Shown here piece after piece: positions 1 to 13,600 of a stretch of 64,000 nt of DNA. The translations under genes and the position numbers were made by a program. Under the pieces are notes generated by a model. The model saw only the letters and a list, made by a program, of their open reading frames with translations, was not told the DNA's origin and did no database searches. The DNA lies in contig CM063503.1 of the NCBI GenBank assembly GCA_032207245.1, forward strand, positions 59,486,576-59,550,575, given 5' to 3'. The DNA is from Pardosa pseudoannulata. Lineage: Eukaryota > Arthropoda > Arachnida > Araneae > Lycosidae. How positions within the stretch are numbered: the first letter of the stretch is position 1; every line of letters starts with the position of its first letter.

Positions 1-2605
1 ATTAGATAATAAAAATATTTAATGAATAAACTAGAATAACGATGATATGAGGAATTTATACAAAGAAATATGTATAGTAAAGGGTAAAAAAATGCCTTAC
101 ATATTTTCCTGCTTCTTATTTTTTCTTATGTTCCTGAGATTTAGAATGCTTGGTAGATGAAACTGTATTAATAAAATATAATGAAAATAACCTACTGAAA
201 GCACTTTTAAAAACAAAACAAAATTTTAAATTGTATTAGAATTAAAAATAAAACAAAGCAACATAAAATAACAAATGATAAAATAATACTAAAACAGAAT
301 GTCATTTAAAACAACTATTCACAAATTAAAAGAAATTATAATTTGATATAATTATTAAATTATTTTATTATACACAAAATATCATTACTTTCAAATAAAA
401 TAACTTTATCATTCAGTATGAACTATTGGTATGAGTTCACATCTCTATTTGAAAATAAAAAGGAATTTGTATAAATCATTCTAATAATATACAATTTAAA
501 TGCACTTCAATTCAAAAATCAGGATAAAAATTTTTATATTGCAACAAATTTCAAATTCTGGAATTTATTTGAGAGTTGACTACTGTATAACAAAAATAGG
601 ACTTTAAGAGATGATTATGCTTAGATAACTTAATTTTGGATGAAAAGTAAGATTATCAGTAATTTAAGACAGTTTAAATTACATGTTTCCCATGTAAAAC
701 CAGCATCATAGATGTTAACTGTAAAAGTAAAACAATAGAAGTTTAAAAACAAAAAATGTATTGATCCTGCTCTATTTAAAACTTTCTGGCTCTATCTTAA
801 AACAGCATGTGAAGTAACATTTTAAAGTCAAATATAAACCTTCTTAATGTTTCAATTTATGCTATATAGGACTCTAACAACAAATATCAAGGATTTTGCT
901 ATTATAAGAAATAAACACCTCTAAACTGCTCACAACTACAGTGAGAGTAAAAAAATCACACTTCCCAGATATGTTTCATGATTAACCAAATATTAAAAGA
1001 CATGAATTAAGCCTATTCATGTTCTTTTTCAATTAATAAACAAAATGGAATAACTAAATAAATAGCGGATAAATTTTAGTTAACATTGCACTTTAATATG
1101 TTTATTTTTGCCATTATTTATTTTATCAGCTTTGATAACAGCACTGAGAAATATCAGTGAAACAAATGGATGAATATTTAGCAACAAGCTATAATTGCTT
1201 GCAATGCAATTTTTTTAATCAATATTATTATTTTTTTAAATTATATAACAACTAGTAAAGAAATTTCTCAATGATTTCATATATATTTCAAATAAAGTTC
1301 TTACATACAAGCATAACACACATGAACAATCAGAGTCCTTTTAGCTGAGAAAAAAACGGAAAAGAAACAGAAGGAAATCAATTTGCATTGAATATATAGT
1401 CATGCATACATACACACACAGACACTTGACAAATATCATTTATAACTCATACTTTCCTAGAAATACATGCATTCATATTGAAAAATGTATAAAATTATTG
1501 ATCAATATGAAAAGAAATTTTATTTCAAGAAACAATGCAAACTTCTAATGGAACTAATACCTATAAACAGCCATACTTCCTTTCTTACAAATGTGATATT
1601 TACAATTTATAAACATCCTTAAGATATTTCTTAGTCAATGAAATCTTGCTGGTTTGGATATCATTATTCACTTTAAAACTAAAGTAAATATAACATCCCT
1701 AACAGCATAATTTTCTATGCAATTAATACCTTATGCAGCATCAAAATGATCACTTTTATTGATCAATCATAAAGCTAAACTACTACTGATATTTCAAAAA
1801 ATAAACCTAAAACTACATAAATTTACCCATAGTAACACTTTGGCAAATAATAAATACAACTTAGCACAATAAAGAAATTTACCCTCAATGAATGTGATTG
1901 CATAAAACTAAAACAAACAAATGAAATAAAAAGTAACATATAGTTACTGCAAAACTTATATAAGAAAATTTGATCATAATGGTAGCGTAAATGAAAGTTA
2001 TACAAAAATAGCTTGTTATTAACAAAGAACAAGAAAATACCACTGTTTAGCCTTATGCATATGATGCAATGACAGCACTCTACAATCTTTACTTAGTAAT
2101 ATTAACTGAGCTTTTCATGTGCATTATTATATAGTGAAAAATGGATTGTTTCTCTAATATCAATAGTGTAATTTATGATGAGCAGCTGCCTCTATTAAAT
2201 GTGCAAGGAAAGTTGAGTGTATTTTATAAACTCATAGGTAGAGGAAGGGGAAAAAATATTAAATAGCTGGTTAAAACACAATTTGAAAAAAGAAGGCTAA
2301 ATTTATAGTATATTCAGTTAGAGAAAAAGTTTAAAATCTAAAACAGAGTTAATTAGTTTGCATAGAACAATATTAAGTATATGTACGGGTGAAATTGTTT
2401 TAATTTGTGCTAGTATATATATTTTTATTACTTTATAATTTGACTCTAAACTTTACTATAATAAAAAAAGATATGTATTTCTGATGCAATCTAGAAATTT
2501 AGAAGTATATAAACTCAAAACACGTTTCTTATTCAAACCTTTTATAAATCTAAGCACAATTAAAAGCAATGCAACCTGACATTTGATAATAAAAATTAGA
2601 ATTGA
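1..2605. other. 3' flank of the kinesin, block A only; no gene seen
   Basis: This AT-rich stretch lies downstream of the minus-strand kinesin copy and has no counterpart in block B, which stops at the gap at 53901. I see no exon-like open frame, RNA gene or recognisable transposon. Open frames here are short and low in complexity. Confidence 0.5.
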
Positions 2606-2681
2606 AATTCCTTGGAAGATTTGCAGCAGAATTCAATATGTCTGAAAAACAGTAAAATTCATGAAAGTCCCTTTCAATGAG

Positions 2682-2684
<3 letters not shown>

Positions 2685-2747
<63 letters not shown>
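2685..2747. repeat. (TA)n microsatellite downstream of the kinesin, copy A
   Basis: About 63 bp of nearly pure AT dinucleotides. The copy B partner is 53754-53820, slightly longer. Confidence 0.97.
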
Positions 2748-2750
<3 letters not shown>

Positions 2751-3549
2751 TTCCATTTTCTATGTCTAAATCATTTAATATAATAGAATATATTTAACCT
2801 ATTAATACATTATTCAGAAACAGTTTAACCACTGAACACATCTCAAAGAGTAGGACAAGTGTACAAAATAAGAAGTTCTGAAATTTGGCTATGACATGAA
2901 AAATTGGCTGAGGGAACACTTCAGCAACAGGACCATTTAAATGGAGGAAATTCTTTGAAATAATTACAAAGACAAAACAAAATCAAAAATTAATTAAAAC
3001 ACTGAAAATCAGCAATAATTACAAACTTTAAATATTACGTGACAATTGAAAGGCACATAAAAAATTGTGTGATCTTAGGTCAACACACTGAGTAATAGTT
3101 CTTAGAACTTTCAGTACCTTTGTACATAAGTTTCAAGAGTTGGACACATAGTCTTGATTATAAAAAAAGTCTATACAAAACAATGCGCAACAACACATCC
3201 CTGCTTAAACAAAAACAATTCACAACTTTTTGCAAGATACAATGCATATCACACAATTTTAGAATATAATTTAAATAAAAATAAATTAATTTTTAAATAG
3301 TAAGTATAAGTAGTAATGGGCAATTTTGATCAACTCAGGGTAACAGAGACCAACTGCCAATTTACAAATTTCTTCCTACAATAATAGAAATAAAATGTGT
3401 AACAAATTGCAAGTATTCATTAAATCTGAAGACAGATTTTAATACCTGTGTGTGAGTTGCAAAAACTATCAAATTATAATAGCATTTTAAGCAACATATC
3501 TAAAATTCTGATATCACAAAAGAAAATAAATATCTTTTAAATACATGTA

Positions 3550-6500
3550 TCACATTTTGCAGATTATTGTTTTCATTTTGCAGGATTTACTCTTTGGAAC
3601 AAGACCACGAGGCACTGGATACTCACTCTCATCTCTTGATCGATTTAGTCGGATTTGATCAATTGGAGTACTAGCACTATAAAAAATATTAAAAACATTA
3701 GACTTCATTCATACTTACAGATCATAAGGAAAAATTATTTCATTATGGGGTTTATACAGGTTTATGAAATTGAAAACTAAGGAATTTTTAGTCTTTTGAA
3801 GGATACTCGAATATGAACAATTCTAATAAAAAAAAATTATGGTTGAAAGAAACTTTTAATCTTCCCTGCATTACATAATTTTACAGGAAGTTGCTTCATT
3901 TTTTAAATTTAAAAAAAATGGTTCTCTTTGCAGGAGAATCTTTAAATAACCACTTCAGTGTAACAAACACTGGAGCGATAATCAATAGGTAATGTCCTAA
4001 CAGCATTATTTAATAAAATATTGAAACCACACCAATTACTGCTTGCACATTTGCAGTTCAAAATTACCCATGACTGAACACTGGAAACTTCTTTACTAAA
4101 TGATTTTGTAAAGCTCTATTAATGCTCTAATTGACAGACAGACCATCTATTAGTACATTAAAAAGCTTAGAAAAAAATTAATAATTTGGCTTTTACAGAC
4201 AATTCTTTCAATATATCTTCTGCACTGATATGTTCTAAAAAGATAGAATCACAATATCTTGTTGAGACTTTTATGGCAGGTCGTACTATATAATTTCTTG
4301 CTAATGATACTTACCTGGTTCTCACCTTTACATATTTACTTAAAATTAAGTTGCTGTTAAAAATTAAAGAACCAGCAGGAAAAGTAAGGGCTTTAAAAGC
4401 CCTTTTTTAATCAACATAGTAACTCTGTATTATATATTTAAAATCTTAACAATAAAATAGTACTTTACTTAGTCAAAAACTAAAAGAAATAAACTTACCC
4501 AGTTCTTCTTCCACTTCTTTGTGACCCATCAATGCTGTCTGACTGTCTGCGTATAGTACTCCTATTAAATAACAAAGGAAAGTATTTTAATGAATTAATA
4601 ATTTGCAGGATACTTTAATTTTTCCCTAAAAGAACAATATACACAAAAGTTAATATTTTCATAGTGGTCATAAAAAGGTAATTTTGATAACTGTTAATAT
4701 CCTGCAAGTAATATAATTTGTTTACAAAATTCCTAGCAAATAGAGATACTAAGTTTACTTTTCATACCAAAGTTTCATTTATGATTTGATCAGTGGGACA
4801 TGACAATTACTCAAATACCTTTAGAATTAATCAAATTTAAAAAGAATGATAGCATCAAAAAGTAAATATTTTATAAAGGTATGTTTAATTTATTATATAA
4901 GGACAAATTTTATAAAAGAAAATTTACAGTATAAAAAAATATATATTTTTTGCTTGTTATGTTACTTTTTTTAATGTTAAAATTTTTTTAATAATTTTTA
5001 TAGGCTTTAAATATTTCTAAAAACTTGATTTATAACCAAAGACAAATATTGTTTCCCTCATTAATTTTTTTTTTAATATTCTTACAAACATTATTTTCTC
5101 TCCATATTTCTGAGATATTACAAGGTACAATTGCATTATTAAAAATTAAAATTTATTCTCTTAAGTCAGATTTGGATAGTAATAATTCATAAAAACAAAA
5201 GTAATATAATAATAATAATTATTATTATTATTATTATTATTATTATTGCTAGTTTTTATGCAAAGTTTACTATTCATGAAATACAACTATGAGAGATGAT
5301 ATAACATATTTGTCTTCATTAATAAAGCTAACATCTTGAACAGAATTAGCCTAGATTCCTTAAAGATAAGATTGTTAAAATGGTATTGTGTGAATTATGA
5401 TAAACATTTTATTACTATCTTGTGTTAGAGTGGAAATTGCAAGTGCTTAAATTTTAATTGTTTTGCAAAACAAGTTATTGCTAATATACAAAACTATTTT
5501 ATGGCAAATTTGTACATACTGAACTATTGATAGGTCAAAACAAAGGAAAGAATTTAAATACTTACACAGAAAATATATCATCTGCAACTACCTCTTCAAT
5601 AGCTTCTTTAATATATGGATCAACAGCTGGAAGTGGCTCATGATCAACTGTTCTTTTACGAGGCATTGCCAAATCAGCAACTAAGATATTTTCCCTCTGT
5701 TGAAAAACTCAAACAATTAACAAAAATTTTCTAATTTTCATTTTAAAAAAAAATGCTACTTTTTAAAAAAATTTTCAAAAAGGAAAATGTGAGTTTCTAA
5801 CTATTTCTATGAAAAGAAAAATAGATATTTAAATACTGATAGAATAGACTGGAGAATGTTCTTTTTTATACACAATTATAAATTTTATAATGGTAAAGAT
5901 GCTGCAAAAATATACATTGCTTTATTATTTAATTTTCCTTTGATTGAAATTGAACAATAAAACAAATTATATTTACTTTAACATTTATTTTACTGTAGAG
6001 CCCTCAGTACCCTATCCATAGATCCTAATGTTTTATCATCAACATTTTCTTTATTAATTTCCATTTTTTCAATTGGGATACAATGGGATTGAGTAATATG
6101 ATAGTTGATCATATTATCCCTCAAATGCAAGTTGTAATGCAATAAATATCATCAATACACTCACAATGATAATGTACTGCATAGTATATATCCTTATCAT
6201 GAGCAAAACCATAGTAAAATTACTATTGTTTACTTCTTGAATAAATGAAATAGGAATAAATGAAAATTAGATGCAAAATAAAGTTTTTTTCTAAGTACTA
6301 AGGTACAAGTCTTTTAATCAAACTTGACTGACATTAAAAGTTAAAATCAAATCAAAAATTAAGATAAATATTCGTTTGAAAGAAACAAGAACTGGTTTGA
6401 AACTTTGTAAGTTAGATTACTATTTTTCTTTGTATGGGTAAAATAAATCTGGGACAAATTTTATTCAAAAAATAATTTTGAAGAAAATGGTAGAAGTAAC

Positions 6501-9500
6501 CTATAATGAAAAAAAAAATACAGGCGTATGATTCTGGAAAGAGAAGCATTTAAAATACAGTCAATTATAAAGACAAGCCATAGTTATTACTTTTTGTAAA
6601 TACTTAACATATTTTTCAAAAAAATTATCGGAATTTGAATTAAATAAACAGATAACACATCCAAACATCCAACACAACATTATACTGACAAAAATAAATT
6701 ATAATAATCAAGCTACAAAACATAGAATAGTAAGCAACTATAACACAATGAATAGCATCAATATGCATTACCTTGTATCTTGGCTTTGCTGCTAATCTTG
6801 TCATTTTTAAAGCATGACTAGTTGTGGTTGTCTGTGTTGATTGGCAGAAAGTGGTCTTTCTGCAGTATTATAGTGTGAATAAGTTCTAAACAGAAAAAGA
6901 AACATCCTTTAGTTATGTAAAACAAGTTTTAAAAGCAAATTTCTACAATCATAGATAATAGTTATCAAAACTTCTCTTATTTAAAGACATCTGTAGTTAA
7001 GATCAGTTAGGAGATTGACTGCAAACTTCACTCATACATTATGGAACAAATGCAATAAAGGAATCTCTAAAAGGAAAATCTAAATAGAAGAAATTACTAC
7101 AGACCACTCTGTAGCAAAATACTAGGAAATTCAACATAGGAAATTAGAATGTTGAAGAACTTTTACTGTATCTACCTAAACACAATTAACTGCTTTACTT
7201 GACACATTTGATAATCTGTATTTGTAATAACTCAGACGTTTTCTATTCTTATTTGCTTGTAGTAAAAATATGGTACTGCTTTCCTACCTTCAATCACAAT
7301 GATTAGATTCATTGTTAATCAATAGCTAGCCACTAAATGATAAAATTGTTACTTTTGTCTTGATTTTGGTATTTCATATGCTGAATTTTATATACTGTGA
7401 TATACATACCTCCTAGCAAACCTTCTTCAACTCTCTCTCTCACTCTCTTATTTCAGATTGGACATACAGATTCATACATTTTGTCACTTTATTTTATATT
7501 TCATACTTTGTTTCAATTTCATCATATTTTATGTCAAAACATAAAATCTGTTCATATCAATAAGTATACTACCTATTTTTCCAAATCTGATAGATTAATA
7601 AAACTCAATGCATTAATTGAATCAAATATTTAACAAAAAAATCACAAAATATAAAATAGTTGTTTCAATTAAATAAAAGATTTGTACAATTAGAAGCAAA
7701 ATTGTATGGAGAGTAACTCACTCGTTAGATTTATAAATCATAAATGCATCCTCCTCTTCATCATACTGAACATTCTCCAGAAACTTCGCCTTTTCTTCAG
7801 GATTAAGAAAATTGTCTATTACTAAATTCCTGCAAAGTTTAGAGAATCCAATAAGAACAAATATGGAAATACTAACTAATATATAATAAAGGTAAAAATA
7901 ACATACAAAACATTAGCATTTTACAGATGTTCATTAAATAGTTTAAACATAGTTCAAAACTAGTTACCTATAATATGTAAATCAAGCTAGACAATAGATT
8001 AGAAATATCTGATATATATACGACATGACTTCCTTATATACCTATTACATCATACATTTATTTTTATTTCATATGACATCGGAATCATCATTCACATACT
8101 GTTTTCAACATTCAAAATAGATTTTATTTCTCAAGATAACCACATCATAAGTAGAGCTGAAGTACTGCTAGCTGACTAAGATCAAAGCATTAATATTCAT
8201 TATATGGAGACATTTCATTACATAGATATTTCATTTTAAAACTAAATAATTCACTATTACAATACTTCTTTTACTGTACCCTTATTACTGTACTCCTTTA
8301 GGGATTTCCCTTTAGAATGGCCCAGACCAGGCCCGTAGGGTGTCTGGATTGATCAACTAATTAACATCAAAATCTTCTCAACCAAACTAAATAAACTGTT
8401 TGGTTGGCTAATGAAAAATGCAGAGAACATGCAGGCCCCATACCAATACTGAGTCTGGACTGTTCCAACATTCTTGAAAGTAATGTTTCTACTGTACCTT
8501 CTATTTATATTTTTTTCATTAAATAAATGGGATAGTGAATAATTTATTCACTATACCATTTATATAATTGTATTTGTATGAAATGTATTTGAATTCATTT
8601 GTATTACAATGTATTAATATGAGCTGCTGTGGATTGTACACCTGGGGACACTTAAAAAATCTTACACCTTTAAGGTAAATAATCCTTGTTGGTGCAGCCA
8701 ATACTCTATACTAGACAGTAATAAACAAAAAAAAAATCTTAAACTGTCCCCTACAATTAGTAGTTTTTGATTTCTAAAAATGTTTCAACATTTTAAAAAG
8801 CATTGTTACCATTGCATATAAATACACTGATATATTTATGTTACACTGGTAAAGATTGGTACTGATAATAGCTGTTATGAGATTTTTTAAAACCGTGTCT
8901 GGGGCATATAAAATATGTTCATGGTCACAATGTTCTCATGTTGTCAAACAATATCTCTGGAGGATCAAACAAAGCTTGGAGGATCTTCTTCTTGGTCCCT
9001 TCTTCTGAATTGCAAGGACCTTCTTGGGCAAAGTCATTCTTTCCCCTAGCTTTTCTCATCAAATGAATGCAACCCTTCTTGGGGTTTTGCCCAGTCATCA
9101 GCTATAGTGATTCCTCAATCAAGAGAAGCTGCATATACCCTTTATCATGGATCAGTCAGATTTTGCAACATGGGCTATTGGATCTGGTATAGTCTTTTCT
9201 ACACACAGAAGGATGAGTAATAACAACAACAACATGAGATTTTACATGATATAAAGTACCAATTGCAGCTAGAAGTTACAAGAATGCTGAACCTAAAAAC
9301 TAACACTTTTGGCTAATTGTTTCTGAGTTTTGCTCCATAGCCTTAATAAAACCTTAAATTTAAATTCTGCAGTATAAAAAAATAAAGATGGCATTCAAAA
9401 GAGGAGGAACACAACTAGATGTTACAACAACCTTAAGGTACAAAAATGTAAACACTTTATGGCTAATCATTTTCAGTAATGCCCCACGTTGGTACATGTT

Positions 9501-10566
9501 ACATTAAAATTTTTTTGTATAGAATGCAGATTACAATCAAAAGGGCAAGGTAAAGAATTAGATGTTAAAGAACACCCAAATATAAAATTTCAACAATCTA
9601 ACAGTTAATTGCTTTTCAGTTATAGGCAGAAGCATTAATATATGTAATACTGAAATTTTTTATTATATAGAGTTCAGATTATATTTAAGAGGAGAGATGC
9701 AGAACTAGATGTTATAATAGCTCTAAATACAAAATCTCAACACTGTACAGCTAATCATTTTTGAGTTATGCCCACACAAATTAAATTTCGATATAAGATA
9801 TATTACTGCATATTATATAAAAAATTTTTCTTTATATAGAGTTCAGATTTCAATCAAAAGAGGATCACAACTAGATTTTATTTTAGTCTTAAAAACAAGA
9901 TTTTGATCTGTTATAGACAATAGTTTTTAGTTATGTATCCCACAGCCTCAAAACACATTATATTGAAATTCTTCATTATATAGAGTGCAGATAGCAATCA
10001 CAAGTAGAAATGCACATTTATATGTTATAATAGTCCTAAATACAAAATTAGAGAAAGTTGAAATGAATAAAGAGATGAATACAGGGTTACCTGGTAAGAT
10101 GGTCATATATCCAGTTTTTTATGAATATGTCTTCTGTTTTAAATTTCTGTCTTACAGAAATTCAAAATTTGACAAAATATTTAGGACTTCTGGTTGGAGA
10201 CAATTAGAAAGCAACAAATAAATGCCATTTATGAGGCTTTAATTGTTTAAATGTGAGATATAAGTATTGGGCCTAGAAAAGATCTTTTGTTTAAAAAGTA
10301 GTACAAGATACTTATTGTGACACATTTGAATATTACAGGAATTTTTTTATCTCATTTATATATAAGCCTTGAATTTTGCATACACTTTTAAAAGAAAAAT
10401 GTGCTCTTGGCTTATACATGACCCAGCAAATATTTCGAAATGTATGATAATCATTATCAATTTTATAACTTTAGAGTCTCAAAATTTAAAATAGTATAAA
10501 ACTATGAAGCTTTGCTGTAAGGGTTTGTTAGCATTATTAATTCTAGTACTTTCACCACTTGGGATC

Positions 10567-10605
<39 letters not shown>

Positions 10606-13600
10606 AGAACTGTTTGAGTTGAGTATTGGTCAGCAGAAAAAAAATATTCTCAGTTCAAGTTCTTTAATACACTTTAATTTGTATAAATACTAGCATTATT
10701 TTCATCAAAATTTTAAAATAAAATCAATTAAAAAGAGAAAAGCATTTAATATATAATGATTATATTTATATCAAGGCATTCTTCACATAATTTTAGTGTG
10801 ATTATTTTGTGGCATGATAAATTAAAAGATGGAGAAAGATAAATGATTTTTTTTTAAATTGTTAGAACTTTGAGTGGCCAAAACAATTTCTTCTCAATTA
10901 GAATTTACCTGGAAAATAACCATATTACCAAAGACAATTTTAAAAGAACTAATTATTTATCTGCTAATGGCAGATAAATTTAGTTAAGACTTTCAAAAAT
11001 TTCTACAGTCACCCTTTTATTTAAAACAACAATATATTCTTAAAATGAGCAGTCTAAATTATACTTACGTAAGCTTAATATCTCGAGTTAATGCTTCAAT
11101 GGCTTGTTCTTTTTCTTGTCTTTCAAATGAATTTATTTCCTTTTCATCATTTATGTCATCTTTAAGAGCTTGTAAACGTTGGAATAACTTTTTCAGTTTC
11201 CTTGTTTTAATTTCAACTTCTTGTTGCAGTGAGTCATAAGTTTCTTTTCTTTCTAATGTGTTAAATTCCTCTTCTATAAGTTTCTTTTTAATATCTCGCT
11301 CAATATTCTGAAATTTATTTTATGCTTTAATTTAATCCTTTAAAATTATTTCTTATAATACTATATCAGATAAAACTAACAAAATACACATTTATTCATT
11401 AGAAAACTTTGCATCAGACATCATTCATAGGTTATTAAAGTTTTTTTAAAAATGCTGAAACAAATTTATATGTATAATAAAAACAATAGCCAACTTACAA
11501 TATGAAAAATCAAATAACTTTTAAACAGGTGATAAATTTTAAAAAAAATTAATTCTTTGCTTCTATAACCAGAGATGATTTTAAAAATTGTAAACTTCCT
11601 TGACGTTTTTAGTTATAGTTATCACCAGCACAAATATTATTTACAAGCTCATTAATATTTATTACTTATAAACATTAAAAATTTACCAAAATGTCTACAA
11701 AATAAATAACATTTCTGCATAAAAGCATTTTTTTATTGTTTCTATCTATATTTTACTAATCCTAAGAGTAATCCAGATATAATGGAAAATAATGATGTAT
11801 AAATTCATAAAGAGAAAGCAATTTTACAAGAATGAAATTTTATTCCTTGCCAAAGATACTTCAATAATGAACATGGGTTATATTTCTTTCTTGTGTAGTT
11901 TGGTAGAACCAACTCTAATCTAGAAAACCCAAGCTTTCTATAATAAAAGCTTTTTGTGTGGCAGAAAATTATAACAGCCACTGTATTAACTTAATTGTTA
12001 TTAGTTACTTTATATTAAGTGCCACTCAGATTGTATAGGAGTTAGCATATTGTGTCAATCCATTGGGTTTGAGTTTGATTCCCAAGTAAGGTTTGGATGT
12101 ATTTGTGTGTTGTCCCCTTCTAGGGAGTTATGTTACCTTACTTGTATGATGTTCCCATAATAAAAAGGGCCACAAACCAGTAGATAGTATGATGAAATGC
12201 TAAAAAAACCAAGTGTCTTGCATTTATAAAAAAAAAATTAAGTTACTAAATATTTCTTTCATTGATAAACCTAACCAAACAAGATTTTGAATATACTGAA
12301 AACTCCTCCATAAAAATATATAAAATAGGATATATCATAGATAAAATATTGGTATAGATCATACAAACTTTAAATAAATATCAAAATATATATATTAAAC
12401 ATTTTACTTCTTACATTTTACTGTAGCCAAGAAACTCAAAAAATGGGGAGAGAGGTGGAATCATAGTGAATGAGTTTTTTTCACATTACACTCTAAAAAC
12501 CATTACTATTAAACAAAATTGATTATAAATATTTCCAGAAATATCTTAGCAAAGCTAACATACCTAAAAACTAAAAAAATGTGAAACACACTGAATTCAC
12601 CATATAAATCTATATTCATATAACCTCAAAATTCAGTTAAATAAGATTTTTTTAAAAAATTTAAATAGAATATCAAAAATATAAGATTTATTCCATCATA
12701 CTTTTTGTTCAGCTAACTCTTGACGTCTTTTTTCCAACATTCGCTGTTGCTCATTAGTGTGATCAATTATATTTTTTCCTCCACAAAGCAATTTTGCTTC
12801 CAGTTCCTAGAACAGAAAGTAATGCTGTTATTGATAATTTATATAAAAGAAGTTATTTTAATTTCATTAAAATTTATCTCTATAAATTTTAATATTTTCT
12901 GATGTACAAAGTATGTTTTCATATTCTTTTTCATAAGACAAAATTATCTCCCTCCTGACAATTTTGCTCATTAGCTCTCATTTCCATTAACTCTCCACTA
13001 TTGTAACATTTTTTATTGCAAAACTTTTAAGAAATTGTAGGTTTTCTTTTGAATTTTTTTTCCAGAATACAACTCTAGAAATGGAAGGTTTCTTGAACAA
13101 TAGTTAAACTGTTTTACAAAAACCTATCATAGTTTGGCATGTTTGGTTTTAGAACATTTTATTTTAATTTCTCAGTTGAAGCCTTAGAGAGCTTTGGAAC
13201 AGAATTTTTTCCAAGTCAAAATTCAATTTGTGTCACAATGTAAGCATAAAATAGGTTTTACATATTTAACTCTTATGACTTTCTAGCTTCCTTTACTGAC
13301 AATCATTTTAATTAACATCAGAACAAAATAGCACTGATGATTTCTAACTCAATCTGAGAATTAAAAGAAATGTTCACTGCATGAAAGATAAGGCCAGTCT
13401 CATAACACAGGTAATAACATTTTCCATTTTTCCTTTGTTCGAGAATTCCACATAGAATATGAAAAGATCTACACATTTAATAAAGGTTCATGGGAAGTTT
13501 AGGTTTGGTTGGGAGTGCTATAGTCTACTTTTTTTACAACAAGAGGGCTAATAAGACTGAAGGTGCATGGAAGATATACCAAGCGTAGAACTGGAAAAAA

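Noticed and set aside
9985..10221. 78-codon open frame and its partner at 46059-46295
   Set aside because: It lies in the degenerate tandem array and adjacent intron; no motif, and conservation between arms is expected from allelism.
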